DNA from: an uncultured Muribaculaceae bacterium
GTDB lineage: Bacteria > Bacteroidota > Bacteroidia > Bacteroidales > Muribaculaceae
DNA: 25,601 nucleotides
Assembly: GCA_910585755.1 (NCBI GenBank)
Contig: CAJUFH010000045.1
Coordinates: forward strand, 1 to 25,601
Direction: 5' to 3'
The notes beneath the pieces were generated by a model. The model was not told the origin of the DNA. It did not search any database and was given only the letters and a program-made list of their open reading frames with translations. The position numbers were made by a program, and so were the translations under genes. Positions 9,131 to 17,201 of the stretch are shown piece after piece. Each line of letters opens with the position of its first letter. Within the stretch, counting starts at the first letter, position 1.

Positions 9131-11608
9131 ATGAAGACAACCAGAATACTGTTCACCCTGCTGGCCGCGCTGTTCTTCGCTGGCGCCGCCGCCCAGCAGC
9201 GCGACACGCGGCTTACCGTCAAGGTAAACACGGTAGAGGGCGACATACTGACCGGGCAGCCCGTAGAACTTACCCAGACCGACTACTCCCTCGGCTACGG
9301 CACCCTGAAACTGAACGCCGACGGCGAATGTTCGCTCAACGTCTACGCCGGCAACCACCTCCTCCGCATTGAGCGCAACGGCTTCAACACCGTCGAGGAG
9401 ACATTTGCCGTGGCCGAAGGTGAAACGGAGAAAACCGTTACCGTAAGCCTCACCGAGAAGACCCGCGCCCCGTTCGCCCTCACCGCAGAGGCAACCCGCG
9501 ACCCCTTCACCGGGCGCCGCGACATCGCCCTGAGCTGGAACCGCGAGAAGCCCGCGTTCTTCGACGATTTTGAAAGCTACGAGCCGTTCGCCGTGAACTT
9601 CGGGGAATGGACCGGCATAGACGCCGACGGCGAGGCAACCGCCCCCCTCGCAGGCACGTATCCCAACCGCGGCATCATGCAGTACGCCCAGGTTATCAAC
9701 CCGCTGACCGTCACCCCGACCTGGTGGTATGAATACCCGATCCTGCGCCCATACAGCGGCCAGCAGTACATCGGCTTCATCCGCACCAACTCCGGCAACG
9801 CCAACGACGACTGGCTGATTACCCCCGCCATCACCGTCGGCACAGAGAACATCCTCTCCTTCAAGGCCAAGGCAGCCGACCGCTACGACGAACGCTTCAT
9901 GGTCTACGTCACGACCAAGCTCGACAACCCGCAGGCCTCCGACTTCACCAGAATCGACACCGGCAACTACGAGAGCGTCGACTACAAGGGGTGGCACGAC
10001 ATGGCCTACGACCTGTCGCGCTACGCCGGGCAGACCGTGAAGTTCGCCATCCGCTACATCAGCAACACTAAACTCTACGGAGCGTTCATGCTGATGGTCG
10101 ACGACGTATATGTCGGCCAGCCGCAGCCCGAAGCCGCCGCGGCCGCCAAGCGCGCGCGCCGCGTCGCCAAGTCGCCCGACAACCGCTTCGAGAAGTTTGA
10201 AATCTATCTCGACGGCGTTAAGAAAGCCACCGTCGAGGATTACTCCTACCTCCTGACCGACGTTCCCGCCGGGCAGCATACCGTAGGGGTCAAGGCCGTC
10301 TATCTCCAGACCTCGAGCGCCACAACCGAAGTCAACGTAGACCTTCCCGAAGAGGGGTACGCCGACATTACCTTCAACGTGACCGCCGACAGCAAGCTCT
10401 CGCCCGAAGGGCTTCAAATGAGCCTCCTCGACCTCGCGACCACCAACACCATCGCGCTGACCGTCGCCGACGGCAAAGCCCGTATACCCTACCTCCCCCA
10501 CGGTAAATACGAACTTGGGATAGCCGAAGGGGCATATGAGGCGGTGCGTCGCGAAATCAACGTCACGGCAGACGCCGCGATCGACGTACGCCTCGCCGAC
10601 CGCGTGATTACCCCCTACAACATCACCTCCACCCGCGGCGACGACGGCTCCGTAACCGTCAACTGGAACCAGGAACTCCTCTTCACCGACAGCTTCGAGG
10701 ATTACGACGACTTCGCTACCGGCTCGTTCGGCGACTGGATTTCCGTCGATGTCGACAAGCTCCCCGTATACCCCGTCGGCCTCGGCTCGCAGACCAACAT
10801 CGTCTCCTTCCCCGGCTCCGGCAGCGGGACTAACCCCGTCGCTATCGCCCCGATGGTGTTCAACCCCTACAAGACCGTTCCCGCGATGCTCCCGACCGAC
10901 CAGGCTATCGCCGCAATCACCGGCGACAAGTCAGTCATATTCTTCTCAGCGCAGATGGCCAAGTCAGACAAATGGCTGATCACCCCCGCGATCAATATCC
11001 GCGACAACTTCCGTTTCAGCTTCAAGGCCAAGGGCTATTCCTCGATGTATCCCGAATCGCTCGAACTGTGCGTCTCGACCGAGGCGAGCACCAACCCCGC
11101 CGACTTCGCGACAATCAGCCAGGTTGACCAGTTGACCTCCGAAGCCTGGTCGCTCTACTACTCCGACCTTGACGAATATGCCGGGCAGACAGTCCGCCTG
11201 GCTGTTCGTTACACGAGCTACGACGGGTTCATAGCCCAGGTCGACGACGTTACAGTCGGACCGAAGGACGGCAAGGGTGAATATATCGACTACGGAAACG
11301 TGGTCAAGTATGAGATTTACCTCGACGGCGCCAAGGTCGGCGAGTCGGAGACCCCGGAGTTCGTGCTGAGGAACCTGCCGGATGGAGAGCATACCGTAGG
11401 CATCAAGGCCGTCTACCAGAACGGCGCTTCCGATATGGCGACCTACACCATCGCCGCCCAGGCCGGGATCATGCAGGTTGTCGGCGACAGCTCTGACGCT
11501 CCCGTCGAACTCTTCGACCTCTCGGGCTGCCGCGTCGACGCCGCGACAGCCCCCGCCGGAGTCTATATCCTCCGCCAGGGCGACAAGGCAACAAAAATCA
11601 TCAAATAA
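9131..11608 (+). CDS. Secreted protein with jelly-rolls inserted in FN3 domains and T9SS-like tail (825 aa)
   Basis: The signal peptide is MKTTRILFTLLAALFFAGAAAQ. Residues about 25-115 form a carboxypeptidase-regulatory-like Ig fold (RLTVKVNTVEGDILTGQPV, ending in LRIERNGFNTVEETF). Two composite units follow. In each, an FN3 N-terminal half ends in a SWN or NWN motif (IALSWNREK; VTVNWNQEL), a jelly-roll of about 190 residues interrupts (DDFESYEPF to VDDVYVGQ, about 143-332; TDSFEDYDDF to VDDVTVGP, about 516-713), and the FN3 C-terminal half resumes (FEIYLDGVKKATVEDYSYLL; YEIYLDGAKVGESETPEFVL). The C-terminus has LFDLSGCRV and GVYILRQGDKATKIIK, a sorting-type tail. It lies 95 bp after the preceding gene and 21 bp before the next, so it is probably co-transcribed with both. 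No catalytic residues are recognised; surface binding is inferred. Confidence 0.88.
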   Translation: MKTTRILFTLLAALFFAGAAAQQRDTRLTVKVNTVEGDILTGQPVELTQTDYSLGYGTLKLNADGECSLNVYAGNHLLRIERNGFNTVEETFAVAEGETEKTVTVSLTEKTRAPFALTAEATRDPFTGRRDIALSWNREKPAFFDDFESYEPFAVNFGEWTGIDADGEATAPLAGTYPNRGIMQYAQVINPLTVTPTWWYEYPILRPYSGQQYIGFIRTNSGNANDDWLITPAITVGTENILSFKAKAADRYDERFMVYVTTKLDNPQASDFTRIDTGNYESVDYKGWHDMAYDLSRYAGQTVKFAIRYISNTKLYGAFMLMVDDVYVGQPQPEAAAAAKRARRVAKSPDNRFEKFEIYLDGVKKATVEDYSYLLTDVPAGQHTVGVKAVYLQTSSATTEVNVDLPEEGYADITFNVTADSKLSPEGLQMSLLDLATTNTIALTVADGKARIPYLPHGKYELGIAEGAYEAVRREINVTADAAIDVRLADRVITPYNITSTRGDDGSVTVNWNQELLFTDSFEDYDDFATGSFGDWISVDVDKLPVYPVGLGSQTNIVSFPGSGSGTNPVAIAPMVFNPYKTVPAMLPTDQAIAAITGDKSVIFFSAQMAKSDKWLITPAINIRDNFRFSFKAKGYSSMYPESLELCVSTEASTNPADFATISQVDQLTSEAWSLYYSDLDEYAGQTVRLAVRYTSYDGFIAQVDDVTVGPKDGKGEYIDYGNVVKYEIYLDGAKVGESETPEFVLRNLPDGEHTVGIKAVYQNGASDMATYTIAAQAGIMQVVGDSSDAPVELFDLSGCRVDAATAPAGVYILRQGDKATKIIK

Positions 11609-11629
11609 ACATTACAGACAAGAAGCAAT

Positions 11630-13468
11630 ATGTTTCGCAAAATAACATCCCTCATGCTCCTGGCAGCGGCGGCTTTCTGCGCCGCCGCCCAGGACAACGA
11701 CATGGGCCTGGCGAGCAACGAACGCGTAATCGGATACACCGTCACCAACGATATTGACGTTACTCAGGGCGCATTCGGCACAGCCGGGACCTATCCGCTC
11801 GGCGCATATATGATGGCCGGCAACCTGAAGCCCTACGCCGGATGCCGTATCGTCGGGCTGCGCGTCGCCGCCGGCATGGACCTCGGCCGCTCCCGCACAT
11901 TCCTCTACTCCGTCGACGGCGACCAGATGACCCTGGTACACGAGCAGAGGCAGCGCCTCTACGAAGGGTGGAACCGCATAGACTTCAACGGCGACGGCTT
12001 CACCATCGAGTTGGGGAAAGACCTCTTCTTCGGTTTCGACTATACAGAGACTCCCGAAATGGTAGCCGCCGACAAGGGAGGGCTCGCCGCAGTCGGCGAG
12101 GACGCTTCCGGGGCCACCATGCTGTTCCAGGACAACCAACTGCAGGTAATGACAGGCATCGGAATGTTGTGCGTCCAGCTCATTATCGACGTTACCAATA
12201 TGAACCCCTATGCGATATATTACGATACTTTCGATACCGGGTTCAAATATAAACAGGCGAATGAGGAGATTGAAATCTTCACCATCATCCGCAATGTCGG
12301 CCGCGATGCGATCAGCACTCTGCGTATGGCTTGGCAGTTCGACGACCATGCGCCTCAATACGTGGACCTCGCAGCCAATATCCCGTCGGGCGGCACATAT
12401 ACGTGGAACCAAACGCTCGCCAAACCTGAAGGGTTAGGCATAGGGGCGCATACCCTCCGCGTATTCCCCTCCCAGGCCAACGGGACCGAAATCGCGGCTA
12501 ACGAAGACAATACCCGCTCAGATGACATTGCGATTTACACGGAATCTCTTCCGCACAACGCTGTACTGGTTGAAACCTTCACCAGCTCCTCCGCCCCGGC
12601 CTCTATTTTGATGAACGACGTGGTAAATAAATGCGGCGATTTGGGCGGAAAGGCGATACTCGTCCAGCACCATTCTCCGGGAACTCCTTTGGCAACTCCC
12701 GAAAGCGCGGCATTATTCGAGCGTTACGCCTTTTCTTCGCCGGTATTCACTCTCGACCGCTCCTACTATCCGGGCGAGCCTACAATCGCCTACAATCCCG
12801 ACGAGTTCATGATAGGTCTGATGGGAGTAGACTTCGCCGTAGGCCTTTTGGATGGAATGGTGGCGCAAAACCTCGCCTACCCCAACTTCGCCACTCTTTC
12901 GGCGACCGGGAAATGCAACGCCGACAACAGCATGCTCAGCCTGGAGGTCAACGTCGACGCGCTCCCCGAAGCTTCGGCGATTTACGGGACGATGGCCCTT
13001 CACGTCATGCTCGTAGAGGATAATGTCCAGAGCTCCCAGTCGCTTACCGGCATCGGAGGACGCCCCATAACGAACAACAACTACATCCACAACAACGTCG
13101 TGCGTCTCAACCATACCGGGGTCAAGGGCCAGCCTGTGACATTGGAGAACAATGCCGCCAAGGTCAACTTCGAGATTCCCCTCGACAAGTCGTGGAAACC
13201 GGCCGACATGCGCGCGGTTGTCTATATCACCAAGTATTTCGACGAGGAGATTCCCGCCAACCTGCGTGACGCTGACATTACCAACGCAATTGCCCTCCCG
13301 CTTGCCGGAATCGCGTCGGTTGACGAAATCGCTACCGACGGCGCCATCGACGGCCCATCGACCTACTACACCATCGGAGGCACACAGGTTTCCGGCGACA
13401 ACCTCGCCCCCGGCCTCTACATCGAGCGCCGCGCCGACGGCTCCGCCCGCAAGATCCTCGTGAAATAA
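11630..13468 (+). CDS. Secreted Omp28/thioredoxin-like protein with T9SS-like tail, CxxC lost (612 aa)
   Basis: A signal peptide (MFRKITSLMLLAAAAFCAAAQ) precedes a beta-rich N-terminal domain that is common ahead of surface modules in Prevotella/Muribaculaceae-type proteins (GYTVTNDIDVTQGAFGTAGT). A CARDB-like segment follows (about 190-300). Around residue 305 the sequence NAVLVETFTSSSAPAS starts a segment resembling the Omp28-related family, whose members usually read EEFTGxxCxxCP. Here the two cysteines are Ala and Ser, so thiol-redox activity is unlikely. The C-terminus has YYTIGGTQV and GLYIERRADGSARKILVK, a sorting-type tail. It starts 21 bp after the 825-aa gene and is the last gene of the unit. 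The stretch around 12190-12870 reads less C-ending than its neighbours, which might reflect module exchange. The Omp28 assignment rests on the motif context and is moderate. Confidence 0.85.
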   Translation: MFRKITSLMLLAAAAFCAAAQDNDMGLASNERVIGYTVTNDIDVTQGAFGTAGTYPLGAYMMAGNLKPYAGCRIVGLRVAAGMDLGRSRTFLYSVDGDQMTLVHEQRQRLYEGWNRIDFNGDGFTIELGKDLFFGFDYTETPEMVAADKGGLAAVGEDASGATMLFQDNQLQVMTGIGMLCVQLIIDVTNMNPYAIYYDTFDTGFKYKQANEEIEIFTIIRNVGRDAISTLRMAWQFDDHAPQYVDLAANIPSGGTYTWNQTLAKPEGLGIGAHTLRVFPSQANGTEIAANEDNTRSDDIAIYTESLPHNAVLVETFTSSSAPASILMNDVVNKCGDLGGKAILVQHHSPGTPLATPESAALFERYAFSSPVFTLDRSYYPGEPTIAYNPDEFMIGLMGVDFAVGLLDGMVAQNLAYPNFATLSATGKCNADNSMLSLEVNVDALPEASAIYGTMALHVMLVEDNVQSSQSLTGIGGRPITNNNYIHNNVVRLNHTGVKGQPVTLENNAAKVNFEIPLDKSWKPADMRAVVYITKYFDEEIPANLRDADITNAIALPLAGIASVDEIATDGAIDGPSTYYTIGGTQVSGDNLAPGLYIERRADGSARKILVK

Positions 13469-13491
13469 TCCCCCGAAGACCCTTATCGCAA

Positions 13492-13531
13492 GAATCCCGC
13501 CATATGCCGCATGCGGCATATGGCGGGATTC
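13492..13531. terminator. Perfect 40-bp palindrome between convergent genes
   Basis: Bases 13492-13511 are the exact reverse complement of 13512-13531, giving a 20-bp arm with no unpaired centre (GCATGC at the middle). It lies 23 bp after the stop of the 612-aa gene and 32 bp beyond the stop of the convergent LRR gene. A bidirectional terminator is the natural reading, although no long T-run follows on either strand. Confidence 0.75.
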
Positions 13532-13563
13532 ATGTCTGGTATTGGAACACTGGGTTGGATGTG

Positions 13564-15105
13564 TTATTTCGGGAGACGTTCGTGCTTCATTGAGGCGGGC
13601 TCGCCGGGATAGTACCAGCCGTAGCCGAGGTCGTTGTAGGTGCCGGTCTCGGGGCGGTACTCATAGCGGCGGTCATAATCGAACTCCAGGCATGTGTCGA
13701 AATGCTCGGGAATCTCGCCCCCGATGCGGTTCCCCTGGCACCAGAGGCGTATAAACGGATAGTCGGTCAGCCCGACAACCTCCCGAAGGCGGTTGAACGA
13801 GCAGTCGAGGCGCTCGAAATACTGATAAAGGCCGGTCAGGTCGAGCGTTTCCAGGCGGTTGTAGGAGCAATAGAGCCAGCGCAGGTTCTTCAGTCCGGTC
13901 ACATTGAGCGATGTCATGCCGTTGTCGGAGCAGTGGAGTTCCGAGAGCTTCGTGTATCCGGTCATATCCAGCGACTCTATGCGGTTCGAGAAACAGTAAA
14001 AATGTTCAAGCACCTCCTTTTGGCCGGAAGTGTCTACCCCGGTCAGGCGGTTATTGTAGCAGTAAATCCAGTCGAGGCGGGGACAACCCTTGACGTTCAG
14101 CGACTCGATCTCGTTATCGCCGCAGTTGAGAATCTCTATCTGCGGCGAATCGCTGATGTCGAGCGAGCGCAGCTCGTTCTCGTAGCAGAAAAAGTCTTTG
14201 AGGCGCTGGCGGTAAGGCATATTGATTCGGGTCAGGCGGTTTACCTGGCAGCCGACGCTGAGCATCATGACGCACTCCGAAAGGTCCAGCTCCGTCAGCC
14301 GGTTGTTGTCGGTGTTAAGCCATTGAAGGGTCTTGCTCCAGCCGACATCGAGAGAGGTCAGATTATTGTAAGAGGTTGTCAGGCGGTCGAGCGAGAGGCA
14401 CCCGTCGAGTTTGATTTCCTCAAGACTGTTGTTCGTGCAGTCAATGTCTTTAAGCAACGGGCAGTCGGAGACATCGATTTTGCGTATCTGGTTTTTGGCG
14501 CAGCGGAGCGTTACCAGCGCCTTGCACCCGGCGAGGTTGATTTCCCCCTTCATCCCGCGGTCGCCGAGATTTAGCGTCAGCAGCCCGTTCTCATACCTTA
14601 CCTCGGGGCCCCACTGGCTCAGCGGTTTGTCGGAACCCCAGTTCGGGTTGAAACGGCACTCCTTTCCGTTGACATCGTCGTAGAGCCGCATCAGGTATTC
14701 TCTGACCTCGGTCTCCGAGGGGAGCTCAATGTCGACCGGCTGTTGCGCGACGACAACCTCGGCCGATGCACGGCCGGCGGTTATCCGCAATGTCGTGGAG
14801 CGAGGTTTCCCGGTCGTGTTCGGAAGAGCGACATAGCTGAACTTCGTCTTGCCGGCGGAACCGGAGCGGTCGCAAATCTGGCCGTAGAAGTGCTCTGCGG
14901 TATTCGGCTGTGTCACGGTCCAGTCGGCGTTCGCTGTGAACGCTACCTCTACCGCGCCCCCTTCCGGCCTGGCGGTCAGCTCCGCGGAGGCGACAACGAC
15001 GCTGTCCGGCTCCTTCGGCTTCGGTTCATCCTCACCCTTTTCCGAACAAGCGGCCGCGGCAAACAGAAGCGGCAGCATATATAATACCTGAATCCTTAAT
15101 TTCAT
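13564..15105 (-). CDS. Surface lipoprotein with BACON-like domain and leucine-rich repeats (513 aa)
   Basis: I choose the start at 15105 because it gives a lipoprotein signal (MKLRIQVLYMLPLLFAAAAC, Cys20) followed by SEKGEDE, an acidic start like that of surface-exported Bacteroidetes lipoproteins. An in-frame ATG at 15195 adds 30 residues that look unrelated to a signal. Residues about 38-108 resemble a BACON Ig-like domain (ADWTVTQ, later TTLRITAGRASAEVVVAQQ). From about residue 150 there are 12-13 leucine-rich repeats of about 21 residues with the pattern LxxLxCxxNxLxxLDLSxC, of the type found in many gut Bacteroidales surface proteins. A short Tyr-rich tail ends the protein. The likely role is protein or glycan binding at the outer surface; the ligand is unknown. 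It is convergent with the 612-aa gene and divergent from the GH20 gene. Confidence 0.88.
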   Translation of the reverse strand: MKLRIQVLYMLPLLFAAAACSEKGEDEPKPKEPDSVVVASAELTARPEGGAVEVAFTANADWTVTQPNTAEHFYGQICDRSGSAGKTKFSYVALPNTTGKPRSTTLRITAGRASAEVVVAQQPVDIELPSETEVREYLMRLYDDVNGKECRFNPNWGSDKPLSQWGPEVRYENGLLTLNLGDRGMKGEINLAGCKALVTLRCAKNQIRKIDVSDCPLLKDIDCTNNSLEEIKLDGCLSLDRLTTSYNNLTSLDVGWSKTLQWLNTDNNRLTELDLSECVMMLSVGCQVNRLTRINMPYRQRLKDFFCYENELRSLDISDSPQIEILNCGDNEIESLNVKGCPRLDWIYCYNNRLTGVDTSGQKEVLEHFYCFSNRIESLDMTGYTKLSELHCSDNGMTSLNVTGLKNLRWLYCSYNRLETLDLTGLYQYFERLDCSFNRLREVVGLTDYPFIRLWCQGNRIGGEIPEHFDTCLEFDYDRRYEYRPETGTYNDLGYGWYYPGEPASMKHERLPK

Positions 15106-15158
15106 AGCGATAATCCTTTTTCCGGTTAATGTGGTACGGCGTAGTGGCCTGTATTTCG

Positions 15159-15166
15159 CGAATATA
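15159..15166 (-). promoter_or_regulatory. Candidate -7 element for the LRR lipoprotein gene
   Basis: Read on the minus strand the site is TATATTCG, one base from TAnnTTTG, 53 bp upstream of the ATG. TTG triplets occur upstream at spacings of 12 and 26 bp, neither of which fits the usual 19-22 bp. Confidence 0.3.
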
Positions 15167-15209
15167 CGACAGCCGGGACAAACCGCGGGGGACAAATGTC
15201 ACAAAAAAA

Positions 15210-15320
15210 CAATTCCATCAAGCTGAACCTGGCCGTCTGAGGCTCGCAGGGGGCGCCGTCGACCCGGCATTCTCCTCTGCGACCTACGAAATCGCCTGGG
15301 TACGCGTCTATCAGAAATAA
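15210..15320 (+). pseudogene. Decayed 3' end of a GH16-like glycanase gene
   Basis: In one frame 15214-15237 encodes SIKLNLAV and then meets TGA (15238-15240). In the next frame 15255-15320 encodes AVDPAFSSATYEIAWVRVYQK and a stop. Joined, with the TGA read as Gly and one base restored in the G-run at 15249-15253, this gives LNLAVGGSQGGAVD followed by YEIAWVRVYQK. That is the usual end of GH16 beta-glucanase/laminarinase-type enzymes (LNLAVGG...WVRVYQ). One nonsense change and one frameshift in so short a piece mean it is not functional. I see nothing recognisable further upstream, so most of the gene is gone. Identification is by motif memory only. Confidence 0.55.
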
Positions 15321-15326
15321 AAACAC

Positions 15327-15334
15327 TATCTTCG
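15327..15334 (+). promoter_or_regulatory. Candidate -7 element for the GH20 gene
   Basis: TATCTTCG differs by one base from TAnnTTTG and lies 99 bp before the ATG at 15434, directly after the GH16-like remnant. No TTG is found at the expected upstream distance. Confidence 0.3.
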
Positions 15335-15347
15335 CGTAACAGACCGC

Positions 15348-15385
15348 TGACGCAACAGCTCCGGCCAAAGTCTTCCCTTGCGTCA
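15348..15385. repeat. 8-bp inverted repeat in the GH20 leader
   Basis: TGACGCAA (15348-15355) and TTGCGTCA (15378-15385) are exact inverse complements separated by 22 bp. They lie between the candidate promoter and the start codon, so they could form a leader hairpin or an operator. Function is unknown. Confidence 0.4.
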
Positions 15386-15433
15386 ATCCAATCCCTGTCG
15401 CGCCCGTATGTTATTCTAACCTCTATAACCATA

Positions 15434-17113
15434 ATGAAAAAACTAAGAATCACAACCATTTTCGGAGCCGCTATGCTCCTCGCGACCTCCTGCTCCAACA
15501 AGACGGAAGTCATTGCCAACTACGACGTGATCCCCCTCCCCGACAAAATCGAGGTAGACAGCGCCGCCCAGGGCTTTATGTTTGACTCCGGGACTAAAAT
15601 CGTAGTGGCCTCGGCCGATTCCGCAATGACACGCAACGCCGAACTCCTTTCGGAATACCTTGGCCAGCTCACAGGGACCACACCTGAGATTACCGCGAAA
15701 GAGACCGGCCACGCGATAGTGCTCTCCGACGACCTCGCCTCCGAAAACAAGGAAGCCTACGAGCTGACCGTCAACTCCGAAAAAATCACAATCAACGGAG
15801 CCTCCCCCGCCGGCACTTTCTACGGCATCCAGACCCTCCGCAAGTCGATTCCGCAGACCGGCGACCTGAAAGTGCTCTTCCCCGCCGCGGCCATTACCGA
15901 CGCGCCCCGCTTCGCCTACCGCGGGGCTCATTTCGACACCGCCCGCCACTTCTTCCCCGTCGACTCGGTGAAGGTGCTGATCGAAATGATGGCGATGCAC
16001 AACATCAACCGCTTCCACTGGCATATTACCGACGACCAGGGATGGCGTATCGAAATCGAGAAATACCCCGAACTGGTAGCCAAAGGCTCGATGCGCCCCA
16101 ACACCATCATCGGCTATAGCACCGAGGAATACGACACGATTCCCCACGGAGGCTACTACACTAAGGAGCAGGTTCGCGACATCGTGCGCTACGCCGCCGA
16201 CCGCCATATCACCATCATCCCCGAAATCGACATGCCGGGCCACATGCAGGCCGCGCTCGCAGCTTATCCCGAACTCGGTTGCACCGGCGGCCCGTACGAG
16301 GTATGGCGCAAATGGGGCATCTCCGATGACGTGCTCTGCGCCGGCAACGACAGCGTCTACGCGTTTGTCAACGACGTTCTCGACGAAATTGTCGAGCTTT
16401 TCCCCGGCGAATACGTTCATCTCGGAGGCGACGAATGTCCCAAAACCCGTTGGAAAGAATGTGCGAAATGCCAAGCCCGCATCAAGGCGCTCGGCCTTAA
16501 GACCGACAAGCACAGCACAGCCGAACAGAAACTCCAGAGCGACTTCATGACCCGCGCCGCCGAACATCTGGCTGCCAAAGGGCGCAAGGTAATCGGCTGG
16601 GACGAGATTATGGAAGGTGGTCTCACCCCCGGAGCCGTCATTATGTCGTGGCGCGGCGAGGAGGGTGGACGAGCTGCCGCAGAGGCCGGACACGACGCCA
16701 TCATGACCCCCTACCAGTATCTCTATTTCGACTTCGTGCAGAGCGCTGACCGCGACGCCGAGCCGCTGGCGGCATCCTGGGGCGACCCGACACCTGTCGA
16801 AAAGGTCTACAACTATGAGCCTGTACCCGCGGAGTTCACCCCCGAGCAGGCAGCCCACATCCTCGGCGCCCAGGCCAACACCTGGACCGAGTACATACCG
16901 ACAACCTCCTACGCCCAGTACATGATGCTGCCGCGCATGGCTGCCCTCAGCGAAGTGCAGTGGCGCGACCCTGCGAAGAAGGACTACCAGGACTTCCTCC
17001 GCCGCCTCCCCCAGCTCGTAAACCTCTACGACGCCAACCACTACAACTACGCGACCCACGTCCTCCCCTCCTCCGCCAAAACAACGGATTCCGCAACCGC
17101 CACGTCGAAATAG
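15434..17113 (+). CDS. Beta-N-acetylhexosaminidase, GH20 family lipoprotein (559 aa)
   Basis: The enzyme removes terminal beta-linked N-acetylglucosamine or N-acetylgalactosamine by substrate-assisted catalysis. The N-terminus is a lipoprotein signal (LLATSC, Cys20) followed by SNKTE, implying anchoring to the periplasmic or outer-surface side of the outer membrane. Residues about 30-155 form the GH20b-type N-terminal domain. The (beta/alpha)8 catalytic domain runs from RFAYRGAHFDTARHF (about 159) onward, with FHWHITDDQGW (about 194-204) and the signature HLGGDEC in which D333-E334 are the catalytic pair. Substrate-site aromatics are visible in GWDEIMEGG and NTWTEY. The length is normal for bacterial GH20. 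The gene stands alone, with its own leader upstream and a bidirectional terminator downstream. The neighbouring GH16 relic and surface proteins suggest a glycan-use locus, but no SusC/SusD pair is in the window. Confidence 0.95.
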   Translation: MKKLRITTIFGAAMLLATSCSNKTEVIANYDVIPLPDKIEVDSAAQGFMFDSGTKIVVASADSAMTRNAELLSEYLGQLTGTTPEITAKETGHAIVLSDDLASENKEAYELTVNSEKITINGASPAGTFYGIQTLRKSIPQTGDLKVLFPAAAITDAPRFAYRGAHFDTARHFFPVDSVKVLIEMMAMHNINRFHWHITDDQGWRIEIEKYPELVAKGSMRPNTIIGYSTEEYDTIPHGGYYTKEQVRDIVRYAADRHITIIPEIDMPGHMQAALAAYPELGCTGGPYEVWRKWGISDDVLCAGNDSVYAFVNDVLDEIVELFPGEYVHLGGDECPKTRWKECAKCQARIKALGLKTDKHSTAEQKLQSDFMTRAAEHLAAKGRKVIGWDEIMEGGLTPGAVIMSWRGEEGGRAAAEAGHDAIMTPYQYLYFDFVQSADRDAEPLAASWGDPTPVEKVYNYEPVPAEFTPEQAAHILGAQANTWTEYIPTTSYAQYMMLPRMAALSEVQWRDPAKKDYQDFLRRLPQLVNLYDANHYNYATHVLPSSAKTTDSATATSK

Positions 17114-17149
17114 CCGCCCCGAAATACAATCGCTCTGTCGCAAAATTAC

Positions 17150-17188
17150 AAAAAAAGTGTGGGAACCGATGGCTCCCACACTTTTTTT
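17150..17188. terminator. Bidirectional intrinsic terminator between the GH20 and dnaK units
   Basis: AAAAAAAGTGTGGGA (17150-17164) pairs with TCCCACACTTTTTTT (17174-17188) around a 9-nt loop. Each strand has a G+C stem followed by seven T residues, so it can end both the GH20 transcript (+) and the dnaK operon (-). Confidence 0.9.
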
Positions 17189-17201
17189 AAAGAGTTATCT
17201 C

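Noticed and set aside
9119..10501. Minus-strand open frame of 460 aa opposite the 825-aa gene
   Set aside because: The plus-strand frame has a signal peptide, domains and a tail. The opposite frame has none and is compositionally odd.
15106..15195. Upstream start for the LRR lipoprotein
   Set aside because: The extra 30 residues are Arg/Cys-rich and would bury the lipoprotein signal; the ATG at 15105 fits far better.
15443..17179. Long minus-strand open frame (578 aa) opposite the GH20 gene
   Set aside because: It mirrors a gene with unmistakable GH20 motifs. Its Gly/Val/Asp-rich translation has no domain and is an artefact of G+C-rich codons.
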